Shown here piece after piece: positions 20,377-29,005 of a stretch of 64,000 bases of DNA (its first letter is position 1; each line of letters starts with the position of its first letter). Origin of the DNA: an uncultured Proteiniphilum sp. (GTDB lineage: Bacteria > Bacteroidota > Bacteroidia > Bacteroidales > Dysgonomonadaceae); NCBI GenBank assembly GCA_927407015.1, contig CAKMJT010000013.1, positions 17,072 to 81,071 of the forward strand, written 5' to 3'. A program made the position numbers and the translations under genes. The notes beneath the pieces are model-generated. The model saw only the letters and a list, made by a program, of their open reading frames with translations, did not search any database and was not told the DNA's origin.

Positions 20377-20877
20377 TCAGAGCCAGAACCCGAATCCGGC
20401 CATAAAAAAAACCTGTGAGAAATCCCGGATGAACTGGTACTTCAACTCGAAATTCGCACGGACCCTGTAGCTGATATCATGCTGGAAGCCGAGCCCCAGA
20501 TTCGCCCCCAGAAGATGTCTGGTCCAGCTTTCAGCCAGGGCATTGCCTGCTTTGACGGCATCGTAGCCCCAGTTTGAATAATGGATGCCGGCAATCGGAT
20601 AGAGCGAAGCAGAGAATGAGACGGGCAGTATATAATGCGCATCTGTTTCAGCCATCCACATGCTTTCTCCCCTGTGCTGACGATAATAGGTAAATGCAGG
20701 AGCCAGCCGAAGATTGTTTGTCCGGTAATAATGCAGGTGTACTCCCGCACCTGGGCTGTTTATCGCTGTTCCATATCCTGCATGAACACCCGTTCCGAAA
20801 GTGCCTTCGAATTGGGCAGACAGCCTGGAAAGGGAGCACAACGAACAAAAAACGAGCAGAAGGAATACTTTCTTCAT
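20377..20877 (-). CDS. Small outer-membrane beta-barrel protein
   Basis: This 166-residue protein has a clear signal peptide (KKVFLLLVFCSLCSLSRLSAQ, cleavage after about residue 21) followed by alternating amphipathic strands and a terminal aromatic (FGFWL) typical of outer-membrane barrels. No specific family is recognised, and its substrate or role is unknown. It has its own promoter. Confidence 0.75.
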   Translation of the reverse strand: MKKVFLLLVFCSLCSLSRLSAQFEGTFGTGVHAGYGTAINSPGAGVHLHYYRTNNLRLAPAFTYYRQHRGESMWMAETDAHYILPVSFSASLYPIAGIHYSNWGYDAVKAGNALAESWTRHLLGANLGLGFQHDISYRVRANFELKYQFIRDFSQVFFMAGFGFWL

Positions 20878-20902
20878 ATCCGGTCTGTTTTTTTTAATGT
20901 CA

Positions 20903-20910
20903 CAAAGATA
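20903..20910 (-). promoter_or_regulatory. Promoter of the small barrel gene
   Basis: The reverse strand reads TATCTTTG, a perfect -7 box 25 bases before the start codon. Confidence 0.6.
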
Positions 20911-20940
20911 ATGAAATGAGCCAATAAGAGGACGAAAAGA

Positions 20941-21165
20941 TCAGGATTTGTTTTCTTCGCCTTTCAGAATGGGAAGATGCCACTGATATCTTACCGACAG
21001 CGTGCGGATCAGGATTACAACGACCGCGGTAGAGAGTTCCGTCATAATCTTGTTTTTTTCGACACCCACCACCACGAAGAGGCCCAGTTCAATACTGTCG
21101 AAGATGAAAAAGGTATTGTTCAGCCGGATCAACTGGTTGTGAAAGGAACTCAATGATATCCACAA
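20941..21165 (-). pseudogene. Remnant of a TRIC/UPF0126 (YicG) membrane channel
   Basis: The 74 readable residues join two conserved pieces of the trimeric intracellular cation channel family that are normally far apart. The first, FIFDSIELGLFVVVGVEKNK, is the third-helix motif. The second, VVVILIRTLSVRYQWHLPIL, is the extreme C-terminus. The intervening helices, including the glycine-rich IRD motif of the second repeat, are missing, and so is the N-terminal repeat. The only possible start is a TTG. It is therefore a deletion remnant, not a gene. Confidence 0.75.
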
Positions 21166-21242
21166 ATTCTATCTCAACATTCATTTAACGGGTAAGGGTG
21201 ATATATATGTGCGTGAATCAGTCTCTTTCCCAAGGAGAGCCG

Positions 21243-22307
21243 TCAAATAATCATCCCACTCCCCAGGCAGAGATGGCTCTCCTCATCGTACACCACCCCG
21301 AATTGCCCGGCAGCAATTCCCTGCACCGGTTTTTCTGATTGAATCCGATACAGATCTCCCATCCGGGTTATTTTGCCTTTGGTAAACTCGGGGGTATGGC
21401 GTATCTTGAAGGTGATCTCTTTCCCGTCATCAAAATCACCCCAGGTATCCCTGGTGATAAAATCGAAACCCTGCAGATGGATAAGCTCTCCGAATTGATG
21501 CTTTGTGTCGTAACCCCGGGAAACATAGACAATATTGCGGTTCACATCCTTTTTGATCACAAACCAGGGTCCACCGCTCAATCCCAGTCCCTTACGCTGC
21601 CCTATGGTATGAAACCAGTAGCCCTGATGTTTGCCCAGGATATTTCCTGTCTCCAGCTCCACGATGAGTCCCTCCTTCTTTCCCAGGTAGCGCTCAATGA
21701 ACTCGTTGTAGTTCACCTTGCCCAGGAAACAGATACCCTGGCTGTCCTTGCGTTGTGCTGAAGGCAGCTTCTGTCTGGCAGCGATGGACCGCACTTCCGA
21801 TTTCAGCAGATTACCAACAGGGAACATCAGTCTGGAGACCTGCAGATAGCTGATTTGTCCCAGGAAATATGTCTGGTCTTTCACCTTGTCTTTCGCAGTG
21901 GATAGCCAGGTTAATCCGTCTTTCTCGGTTGTGGTCGCGTAATGGCCGGTAGCAATCTTATCGAAGAGATGCCCCCATTTTTGATCAAAGACGCCGAATT
22001 TGATCAGCTTGTTGCACATCATATCGGGATTGGGCGTCAATCCGCGCTGCACCGAGTCAATCGTGTAACGCACCACGCTGTCCCAGTACTCCTCGTGCAA
22101 TGAAACGACCTCGAATCTGCAACCATATTTTTTGGCAATGAACGATACAATCTCAATGTCCTCCTCCGAAGGACAATCGATGTATCCATCCTTGTCTTCC
22201 ATCCCGATTTTGATGTAATAAATAACCGGATCGTAGCCCATCTCCTTCAACTGATGCACCACCACAGAGCTGTCCACTCCGCCGGAAACTAACGCTGCTA
22301 TCTCCAT
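21243..22307 (-). CDS. mnmA: tRNA-specific 2-thiouridylase MnmA
   Basis: MnmA thiolates U34 of tRNA-Lys, -Glu and -Gln. The PP-loop SGGVDSSV is at residues 8-15, the first catalytic Cys lies in [13 protein letters not shown] near residue 100, and the second in GICFLG near residue 194. DQTYFLGQ and the C-terminal barrel are present. The protein is about 354 residues. The start [14 protein letters not shown] is conserved and lies 23 bases after the promoter; an upstream in-frame ATG precedes the promoter and was rejected. Confidence 0.96.
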   Translation of the reverse strand: MEIAALVSGGVDSSVVVHQLKEMGYDPVIYYIKIGMEDKDGYIDCPSEEDIEIVSFIAKKYGCRFEVVSLHEEYWDSVVRYTIDSVQRGLTPNPDMMCNKLIKFGVFDQKWGHLFDKIATGHYATTTEKDGLTWLSTAKDKVKDQTYFLGQISYLQVSRLMFPVGNLLKSEVRSIAARQKLPSAQRKDSQGICFLGKVNYNEFIERYLGKKEGLIVELETGNILGKHQGYWFHTIGQRKGLGLSGGPWFVIKKDVNRNIVYVSRGYDTKHQFGELIHLQGFDFITRDTWGDFDDGKEITFKIRHTPEFTKGKITRMGDLYRIQSEKPVQGIAAGQFGVVYDEESHLCLGSGMII

Positions 22308-22329
22308 TCTTCCGTTGATTTTGAAGGTG

Positions 22330-22337
22330 CAAAGGTA
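22330..22337 (-). promoter_or_regulatory. Promoter of mnmA
   Basis: The reverse strand reads TACCTTTG, matching TAnnTTTG, at the expected distance from the mnmA ATG at 22307. Confidence 0.65.
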
Positions 22338-22511
22338 CAAATAAGAATCGAATTCCTGAAAACCGGGAAAACCGTTCACCCTGATGAGCCTTGGCGGTCT
22401 GCATGCGCTGTTCGCCGGATGTTGCTTTCTCCTTACTGCTTCAGAATGAGCGGCATATCCGGCAAATTGGTTATTTATTGTTTAAAATAAACGAATCAAA
22501 AAAAATAGTAT

Positions 22512-22519
22512 TACCTTTA
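22512..22519 (+). promoter_or_regulatory. Possible promoter of recJ-recQ
   Basis: TACCTTTA differs from TAnnTTTG in one base and would start a leader of about 125 bases before recJ. Confidence 0.35.
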
Positions 22520-22523
22520 CAAC

Positions 22524-22599
22524 TTCGGAGTGGTGTCCATGAGAGGTAACCCCACTGCCGAGATTCAGCACGGCGCGGTTTGTTACCCGACGAAAGCCG
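22524..22599 (+). promoter_or_regulatory. Structured leader of recJ (candidate)
   Basis: Two hairpins can be drawn in the recJ leader. In the first, TTCGG (22524-22528) pairs with CCGAG (22558-22562), enclosing GTGG (22530-22533) with CCAC (22552-22555). In the second, CGGC (22571-22574) pairs with GCCG (22596-22599), enclosing GGT/ACC. No known riboswitch class is recognised. A 56-codon open frame also begins inside the first hairpin at 22540 and overlaps the recJ start; there is no independent support for it. Confidence 0.3.
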
Positions 22600-22650
22600 T
22601 TTATCCCGAAGCAGATTGGGACATGAGAGAGAAAAGAAAAAACGATATAA

Positions 22651-24366
22651 ATGACTTACAGATGGAATTATTCAACCCTGTCACACGACCAAAAAAATAT
22701 AAAGAATGATCTAGCGAAAGAATTGAATTTACACCCCGTTCTCATTGAATTGCTCGTGAACAAAGGCATAGAGACGACGGAAGAAGCGACAAAGTATCTC
22801 TATCCCAAACTGGAAGATTTGCATGATCCTTTTCTGTTACCCGATATGGATAAAGCCATCCGGCGGATTGAAAAGGCCCTGGGCAACAAAGAGCGGATCC
22901 TTATCTACGGGGATTACGATGTGGATGGTACAACGGCTGTTTCATTGGTGTATAAATTCTTTCGGGGGATAACCAATAATATTGATTATTATATTCCTGA
23001 CCGGTACGATGAAGGGTATGGCATTTCGTTTCAGGGAATCGATTATGCCGTGAAGACGGGTGTTAAGCTCATCATTTCTCTCGATTGCGGCATCAAGGCG
23101 GTGAGCAAGGTTGCTTATGCCAGGGAACAAGGCATTGACTTTATTATCTGTGATCACCATATGCCCGATGCCCAGCTGCCCGATGCGGTGGCGGTGGTAG
23201 ATGCCAAGCGGCTCGACTCAGTATATCCTTACAGCGAGTTGTCGGGCTGCGGTGTGGGATTTAAGCTTGTACAGGCCTTTTCTCAGCAAAACGGATATCC
23301 TTTTTCCGATATTGAACCTTTACTCGATCTGGTGGCGGTGAGCATCGCTTCCGATATCGTGCCGCTGACAGGTGAGAACCGCATCATGATTTATTACGGG
23401 TTAAAGCAACTCAACTCTAATCCAAGCTTCGGCCTGAGGGGTATCATTGAGATTTGCGGACTACACCGGAAACAGATTACCGTAAACGATATCGTCTTTA
23501 AAATAGGGCCGCGCATCAATGCCTCGGGCAGGATGATGAACGGTAAAGAGGCTGTGGACCTGATGCTGGCCAACGATATGACAGCAGCCAGAGAGAAGAG
23601 CAAAAATATCGATAAATACAATGAGGATCGCCGTGAACTGGACAAGAAAATAACGGATGAAGCCCTCGACTACATCGATAACCATATCGACATCAAGAAT
23701 CAGAAGAGCATTGTGCTCTACGACGAAACATGGCACAAGGGTATCGTGGGTATTGTCGCGTCAAGGCTGACCGAAAAATATTACCGTCCCGCGGTGGTGC
23801 TCACCAAGTCAAGTGGGTTGATCTCCGGATCGGCACGCTCGGTGCCCGGGTTCGATGTATACAAGGCCATCGAATCGTGTCGCGACATACTGGAAAATTT
23901 CGGGGGGCACACTTACGCCGCCGGATTAACACTGCGTGAGGAGAACCTGAAGGAGTTTACCGACCGTTTCAACACGCTCTCTTTCGACGGCATAGAACCC
24001 AAAATGATGCTGCCACAGATTACGGTCGACGCGGAGATCACCTTTTCCCAGATCACACCCTCGCTCATTGAAGGTATTGAATTGTTCAACCCGTTTGGTC
24101 CCGAAAATGAAAATCCTGTTTTTTTGACGAAGAATGTATATGATTCGGGAAACAGCAAGCTTGTGGGGAAAGGATTCCGGCATATCAAACTGGAGGTGAT
24201 CGACAACACGACCGATCAACCCCTGCCGGGCATCGCTTTTTGTCAGCACGAATTCTATAAGCGTCTCAAAGATGGGCAGCCGGTGGATCTTTGTTATACC
24301 ATTGAAGAAAATACACACGGGAGTAAATCATTCTCACAGCTGATGATCAGGGATATTCGGGGATAA
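22651..24366 (+). CDS. recJ: Single-stranded-DNA-specific exonuclease RecJ
   Basis: RecJ degrades single-stranded DNA 5' to 3' in recombination and repair. The DHH-type metal motifs are clear: YGDYDVDGTTA near residue 90, DCGIKA near 145 and ICDHHMPD near 167. The DHHA1 domain has GHTYAAGLT near residue 420 and an OB-fold C-terminus follows. At 571 residues it is full length. recQ starts 19 bases later, so the two repair genes form one unit. Confidence 0.96.
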   Translation: MTYRWNYSTLSHDQKNIKNDLAKELNLHPVLIELLVNKGIETTEEATKYLYPKLEDLHDPFLLPDMDKAIRRIEKALGNKERILIYGDYDVDGTTAVSLVYKFFRGITNNIDYYIPDRYDEGYGISFQGIDYAVKTGVKLIISLDCGIKAVSKVAYAREQGIDFIICDHHMPDAQLPDAVAVVDAKRLDSVYPYSELSGCGVGFKLVQAFSQQNGYPFSDIEPLLDLVAVSIASDIVPLTGENRIMIYYGLKQLNSNPSFGLRGIIEICGLHRKQITVNDIVFKIGPRINASGRMMNGKEAVDLMLANDMTAAREKSKNIDKYNEDRRELDKKITDEALDYIDNHIDIKNQKSIVLYDETWHKGIVGIVASRLTEKYYRPAVVLTKSSGLISGSARSVPGFDVYKAIESCRDILENFGGHTYAAGLTLREENLKEFTDRFNTLSFDGIEPKMMLPQITVDAEITFSQITPSLIEGIELFNPFGPENENPVFLTKNVYDSGNSKLVGKGFRHIKLEVIDNTTDQPLPGIAFCQHEFYKRLKDGQPVDLCYTIEENTHGSKSFSQLMIRDIRG

Positions 24367-24385
24367 ATCTGACGAACGCTTGCTT

Positions 24386-26311
24386 ATGCAACCGGAATTG
24401 TTTCACAAGATACTTCGCGACTATTGGGGTTACGACTCTTTTCGTCCATTACAGGAAGAGATCATGCAATCTGTGTGGGAAGGCAGGGATACACTCGGCC
24501 TGATGCCAACCGGAGGAGGTAAGTCGCTGACATTCCAGGTCCCCGTCATGGCGATGAAAGGTATCTGCCTGGTGGTGACGCCGCTGATAGCCCTGATGAA
24601 GGACCAGGTGGATAACCTCCGTGAACGGGGCATCAAAGCTGCCGCTGTGTATTCCGGCATGTCGCGCGAAGAAATCATCACTACCCTCGAAAACTGTATC
24701 TTTGGTGACTATAAGTTTCTATATGTCTCTCCTGAACGTCTTTCCTCCGATATTTTCATGGTCAAATTGCGGGCTATGGATGTCTGCCTGCTGGTGGTGG
24801 ATGAATCGCACTGTATCTCGCAATGGGGTTATGATTTCCGGCCCTCCTATCTGAAAATTTCCGGAATCCGCGAACTGCTTGAGGGGGTTCCTGTCCTCGC
24901 CCTTACCGCAACAGCCACCAGGGAGGTGGTGAATGATATACAGGAGAAGCTGCATTTCAGGAAAAAAAATGTCTTTCGCACAAGCTTTGCCCGGGAGAAC
25001 CTCTCGTATGTCGTGCGGTCGGCCGATAATAAAATGGGTGAACTGGTACATATCCTTCAAACGGTGCCGGGAAAGAGTATAGTCTACGTGAGAAGCAGAC
25101 AACAAACTAAGGAGATCGCACTGTCACTCCGGAAAACAGGTATCTCAGCCGATTTTTTTCACGCAGGACTCAGCTACGAAGATAAGATATTTAAACAAAA
25201 TGCATGGAAGCTTGGTGAACAGAGGGTGATTGTATCTACAAACGCCTTCGGAATGGGCATCGATAAAGGTGATGTGCGTACCGTTATTCATATGGATCTC
25301 CCCAACTCACTGGAAGAATATTTCCAGGAAGCAGGCCGTGCCGGCCGCGATGGGGAGCGATCATATGCCATTATCCTCTACACAAAGGCCGACAGTACGA
25401 AGCTCCGGAAAAGGATCACTGATGCTTTCCCCGACAGGGATTTCATCACCCGCGTTTACGAGGCGCTGGGGAATTACTTCCAGGTAGCTGTGGGAGCAGG
25501 ATACAATGATGTGTACGATTTCAGCCTGCATGAGTTCTGTCAGCCCTATAAGCTGCCCTTCCTCCAGACCCATCACGCCCTGAAAATACTGGAGCTGGCC
25601 GGCTATATTGAGTACACTGAAGAGATTGATATGCGGTCGCGGATGCAATTTCTCATTTACCGCGATGAACTCTACTCGCTTCACCTCGATAAAGCGACCG
25701 ATGAGCTACTGCATACGATCTTGCGTAACTACACCGGCGTTTTTTCTGATGAAGTGTATATCGATGAGTCGCTGCTGGCCGCACGGACAGGAAAAAGCAG
25801 AAAGGAGGTATGCGAGCTGCTTATCTCGCTCTCCCGGATGCGGTATATCCGTTACATCCCCCAGAAGAAAACGCCCTTTATCGTGTTTACCACTTCACGG
25901 GAGGAGACACATTTCGTATCTATTTCAAGGGCAGTCTATGAAGAGCGGAAAAAACGTTTTGAGAAACGAATCCATTCCATGATCGATTACGTGGAGGAGA
26001 CGGATGTGTGTCGCAGCAGAATGATGCTGGTTTATTTTGGTGAGAATCAGTCGAAAGATTGCGGCCATTGCGACGTCTGTCTGAAGAAAAACGAATCGGG
26101 ATTATCGAACTATGAGTTTCATCGGATAGGCGATAAGCTAAAGGTGTCTATGCAGAACCACACGTCGCGCAGGTTGAATGATCTGGTGGATTCGGTTGCT
26201 GACGAGAACAGTGAAAAAGTGATTCTCGTGCTTCGTTTCCTGATTGATGCGGGGGAATTATTGCTGAAAGATGATATGGTCTCTACCAGGGAGAACAGTA
26301 CCGGAGAGTAG
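24386..26311 (+). CDS. recQ: ATP-dependent DNA helicase RecQ
   Basis: This 641-residue superfamily 2 helicase unwinds DNA 3' to 5'. Motifs include LMPTGGGKSLTFQ (Walker A, near residue 40), VVDESHCISQWGYDFRPSY (DEAH-type box and aromatic loop, near 134), and ATATREV and EAGRAGRDGE (motif VI, near 320). The RecQ zinc site follows near residue 550 (CRSRMMLVYFGE ... CGHCDVC). The C-terminal HRDC domain is not obvious. The ATG was preferred to a TTG six bases upstream. It is the last host gene before the integrated element. Confidence 0.95.
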   Translation: MQPELFHKILRDYWGYDSFRPLQEEIMQSVWEGRDTLGLMPTGGGKSLTFQVPVMAMKGICLVVTPLIALMKDQVDNLRERGIKAAAVYSGMSREEIITTLENCIFGDYKFLYVSPERLSSDIFMVKLRAMDVCLLVVDESHCISQWGYDFRPSYLKISGIRELLEGVPVLALTATATREVVNDIQEKLHFRKKNVFRTSFARENLSYVVRSADNKMGELVHILQTVPGKSIVYVRSRQQTKEIALSLRKTGISADFFHAGLSYEDKIFKQNAWKLGEQRVIVSTNAFGMGIDKGDVRTVIHMDLPNSLEEYFQEAGRAGRDGERSYAIILYTKADSTKLRKRITDAFPDRDFITRVYEALGNYFQVAVGAGYNDVYDFSLHEFCQPYKLPFLQTHHALKILELAGYIEYTEEIDMRSRMQFLIYRDELYSLHLDKATDELLHTILRNYTGVFSDEVYIDESLLAARTGKSRKEVCELLISLSRMRYIRYIPQKKTPFIVFTTSREETHFVSISRAVYEERKKRFEKRIHSMIDYVEETDVCRSRMMLVYFGENQSKDCGHCDVCLKKNESGLSNYEFHRIGDKLKVSMQNHTSRRLNDLVDSVADENSEKVILVLRFLIDAGELLLKDDMVSTRENSTGE

Positions 26312-26325
26312 GGTACAACATAAAA

Positions 26326-26358
26326 AAACTATCCAGCGATCAGATTGCTGCATAGTTT
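26326..26358 (+). terminator. Hairpin behind recQ, possible terminator
   Basis: AAACTAT pairs with ATAGTTT and encloses CAGC/GCTG, giving a two-part stem 15 bases after the recQ stop. There is no T-run, so termination is uncertain. Confidence 0.4.
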
Positions 26359-26474
26359 CCGGTCAGTGACTCCGACAGTATCACAACCACCCAAACAGTA
26401 CCGAATGAACAAAAACAAATATAAACGTTTTTCTCAATACTACAAACAGATACAGAATTTATCTTTTCCATTGG

Positions 26475-26506
26475 CGAACAAATATATTTGAATTTGTTCG
26501 TTTTTT
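26475..26506 (+). terminator. Perfect 9-bp hairpin with T-run at the left element border
   Basis: CGAACAAAT (26475-26483) pairs perfectly with ATTTGTTCG (26492-26500), followed by six T. It looks like an intrinsic terminator, but it abuts the left candidate attachment repeat and shares the TTTGTTCG/GTTCATTT theme, so it may also be a recombinase binding site. Confidence 0.5.
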
Positions 26507-26509
26507 ATG

Positions 26510-26528
26510 TTCATTTTACGTTCATTTG
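26510..26528 (+). repeat. Left candidate attachment repeat
   Basis: The segment begins with ATGTTCATTTTACG and contains GTTCATTT twice, 11 bases apart. The right border carries the same pattern with one mismatch (A to G) over 19 bases. Confidence 0.5.
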
Positions 26529-26531
26529 TTG

Positions 26532-26539
26532 TATCTTTA
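26532..26539 (+). promoter_or_regulatory. Possible integrase promoter
   Basis: TATCTTTA, one mismatch from TAnnTTTG, lies 20 bases before the integrase ATG and directly behind the left repeat, so integrase binding could repress it. Confidence 0.35.
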
Positions 26540-26558
26540 TAGAACTAAAAACAAAGAT

Positions 26559-27809
26559 ATGGCAAACGTATATTTTCAGTACCGCTCAAATAAACCTACC
26601 GCAAAGGTAGAAGTTAGATTTGTATTTAATGAGAATGGAAAACCCAAAACTTATTACACCCGCACGAATATTGAAGTATCAAAAGCGTTTTGGGGTGAGT
26701 ATAAAAAGAACACCATTTTTAAAAATGTTGAAAAAGCAAATCTTAAAACTGATATTGAAAAACAATATACCCTATTAGCCAAATTCATAACAGACCGGTA
26801 CGAAAATGAAACAGCCGATATTACAAAGGATTGGTTAAAAGATACCGTACATGATTTTTATAACCCCAAAACAAAGACCGTAGTATCTGATGAGTTGTTG
26901 CAATTCTTTGATTTTTATTTATCCATAAAGAAGCACACAATAAAGGCGGGTACATTAAGAAAGTTGAAGGTTGTTCGCAATAAGATAGCAACCTTTGAGA
27001 ATGACAAAGAGCGCACGTTCAAAATAAAAGATATTGACAAATCGTTTTTATCTGATTTTATTAATTGGAGCAAAGAGAAGCAGTACGATAATTCAGTTAT
27101 CAATGATAATTTTAAAATCATTAGAAGCGTTTGCAATGAAGCGCAACAATATGATATTGAGGTAAACAAAAACTTGCATCTTTTATCAACAGGGATTAAA
27201 GATACACCCACATTTAAAATATATCTTTCAGTAGATGAATTGGAGCAGATAATTGAATTAAATAACCTACCCCCACACTTAGACAGCGCAAGGGATTGGC
27301 TTGTAATATCATGCTACACAGGGCAACGAATAAGCGATTTTAAGAGGTTTACGCCCGATATGATACGAAGGCAAGGCGGTAGAACATTCATTGACGTGAA
27401 GCAAGCGAAAACCGATAAGAATGTATCTATTCCCTTGTTACCCATTGTGCAGGATATTTTGAAAAAAAGAAACGGCAATTTTCCACCAACAACAACCGAC
27501 CAAAGATATAACTATTACATTAAGAGCGTTTGCCGATTAGCTAAAATAAATGAGCCGGTAAGGGGTAAAATAGCAACCGTTACAGATTTAGGCACACGCA
27601 AAGAAACGGGCGTTTACCCAAAGTGGCAATTAATCTCTTCACACGTGGGCAGACGTTCATTTGCCACAAACTATTACGGCAAATTGCCAACATCTTATAT
27701 CAAAGATATTACAGGGCACGGCACAGAAGCGATGTTATTAAAGTACATAGGTAAAACCTCAAAGGACACCGCTAAAGAATCATACGACTTAATGTTAAAC
27801 TTAATATGA
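26559..27809 (+). CDS. Tyrosine recombinase / integrase
   Basis: This is a 416-residue phage-type integrase. The N-terminal arm-binding region is followed by a SAM-like core-binding domain (FFDFYLSIKKHTIKAGTLRKL, near residue 115) and the catalytic domain. The catalytic set is visible: Arg in SCYTGQRISDF, the HxxR box in SSHVGRRSFATNYYG, the second His in DITGHGTEAM and the nucleophile Tyr in LLKYIG. This type is common in Bacteroidota mobile elements. The ATG was chosen because an upstream in-frame methionine lies before the promoter-like box. It presumably catalyses integration at the repeats that flank the element. Confidence 0.93.
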   Translation: MANVYFQYRSNKPTAKVEVRFVFNENGKPKTYYTRTNIEVSKAFWGEYKKNTIFKNVEKANLKTDIEKQYTLLAKFITDRYENETADITKDWLKDTVHDFYNPKTKTVVSDELLQFFDFYLSIKKHTIKAGTLRKLKVVRNKIATFENDKERTFKIKDIDKSFLSDFINWSKEKQYDNSVINDNFKIIRSVCNEAQQYDIEVNKNLHLLSTGIKDTPTFKIYLSVDELEQIIELNNLPPHLDSARDWLVISCYTGQRISDFKRFTPDMIRRQGGRTFIDVKQAKTDKNVSIPLLPIVQDILKKRNGNFPPTTTDQRYNYYIKSVCRLAKINEPVRGKIATVTDLGTRKETGVYPKWQLISSHVGRRSFATNYYGKLPTSYIKDITGHGTEAMLLKYIGKTSKDTAKESYDLMLNLI

Positions 27810-27816
27810 TAGTATC

Positions 27817-28605
27817 ATGAATCAAAATATTACAGCGATGACACAGATAACTTTTCATTCAATAATCAATACAGCACTATTAAAGGCAAATGACAGGGGT
27901 AACCTGAAAAGCTATATTATTAGACAGTCAAAAATAGCCGAAAGAGATGCTTTTTACACGTGGGATGATTTTTCAGCGGGATTAATAAAAGATGTAACGG
28001 AAAAAATGCAGGGATTAGAATTTGAATTTAATTTATGGAAAAAGTTCCTTAGTAATGAAATCAATAATATTGATTATAAAACATTCTCTATTCCATCTTC
28101 ACCCAATAGCCCTACATGGCCCGAAATAAGAGAAAATCAAAAAATACAAAAAGAAAAGTATTTGAAAAAATGTAGTCAGGAGTTGGAAAGTGGTACGATA
28201 AACAACTTTAAGAATCATAGAAACGAATATCGCAGACTTGAAATTATAATTGACGTTGTTAATGAAATCAATAACAAAAATAGCAATGTTGTAAGTGATG
28301 AACCCCAACGGAAACCCACCGCAAAGCATCACGCCTTAGCGTACATACTTGATTGTGATGCGAACGGGCGCAACCGCTTAGAAGGACAAAAAAAGAGGTT
28401 AGAAGTAATTGGCAAAAAAAGAAGCGGGAAAAGTGGTAATACTTTTTATAAAGCTTGCAACGAATTACAGGGTATAGACATTAATTCAGGTCGCAAAATA
28501 AGTGCATGGTTGGGTGGTGATTGGGCAAACATAAAAAGCATAATATTAGACCTTTCAGAAGATAGAAAAACGCTAATTGAATATTTTGAAAAGAAACAGT
28601 TATGA
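27817..28605 (+). CDS. Unknown element protein, 262 residues
   Basis: No family is recognised. The protein is hydrophilic, without signal or membrane segments, has helical middle parts (residues 100-150) rich in Lys, Glu and Asn, and a more ordered C-terminal half from KHHALAYILDCDANG (near residue 170) to LGGDWANIKSIILDLSEDRKTL. It lies 7 bases behind the integrase stop and is probably co-transcribed with it. A second methionine at residue 8 is an alternative start. A role in integration, regulation or accessory defence is possible, but nothing in the sequence decides this. Confidence 0.7.
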   Translation: MNQNITAMTQITFHSIINTALLKANDRGNLKSYIIRQSKIAERDAFYTWDDFSAGLIKDVTEKMQGLEFEFNLWKKFLSNEINNIDYKTFSIPSSPNSPTWPEIRENQKIQKEKYLKKCSQELESGTINNFKNHRNEYRRLEIIIDVVNEINNKNSNVVSDEPQRKPTAKHHALAYILDCDANGRNRLEGQKKRLEVIGKKRSGKSGNTFYKACNELQGIDINSGRKISAWLGGDWANIKSIILDLSEDRKTLIEYFEKKQL

Positions 28606-28656
28606 AGTAGGGGAAAAGTAGGGCAACGCCCCGTAGTGCCCCGAAAAACGCACCTT

Positions 28657-28664
28657 TAGATTTG
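28657..28664 (+). promoter_or_regulatory. Promoter of the HTH-primase operon
   Basis: TAGATTTG is a perfect TAnnTTTG -7 box 27 bases before the proposed HTH start, suggesting that replication genes are transcribed separately from the integrase. Confidence 0.6.
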
Positions 28665-28690
28665 TGCATAAACTTAAAATAAAAAGTATT

Positions 28691-29005
28691 ATGCACAATT
28701 TTGTATTAAGCCCCATTGACCCCGAAAAGCTTATAGCAAGCATTTCCGAAACAGTAACGGCAAACATATTAAAAGCTGTTAGGGGTGAGTTAGCCACACC
28801 GCCCACGCAAGCAGAGGGTGTATTTAATGAGTACATACCGAAAACAGAGGTTAGAGGTACACTCGCAAGCAGTAGCACCCTTTGGAATTGGGAAAATTCG
28901 GGAAAACTTAAACTTTATGCTATTGGTGGAAAACGTTTTTATAAGCGCACCGATATTGAAGCGTTGTTTACTGAAGTAAAAAAGAAAGGAGCGTTAAATG
29001 AATAA
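28691..29005 (+). CDS. Helix-turn-helix protein, excisionase/MerR-like
   Basis: This is a protein of about 104 residues with an N-terminal helical part and a C-terminal winged HTH of the HTH_17 type (SSSTLWNWENSGKLKLYAIGG, then KRFYKRTDIEAL). Such proteins serve as excisionases or copy-control regulators in Bacteroidota elements. The start MHNFVLSPIDPE was chosen because the preceding in-frame methionine overlaps the promoter. Its 3' end overlaps the primase-helicase gene by 8 bases, so the two are translationally coupled. Confidence 0.8.
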   Translation: MHNFVLSPIDPEKLIASISETVTANILKAVRGELATPPTQAEGVFNEYIPKTEVRGTLASSSTLWNWENSGKLKLYAIGGKRFYKRTDIEALFTEVKKKGALNE

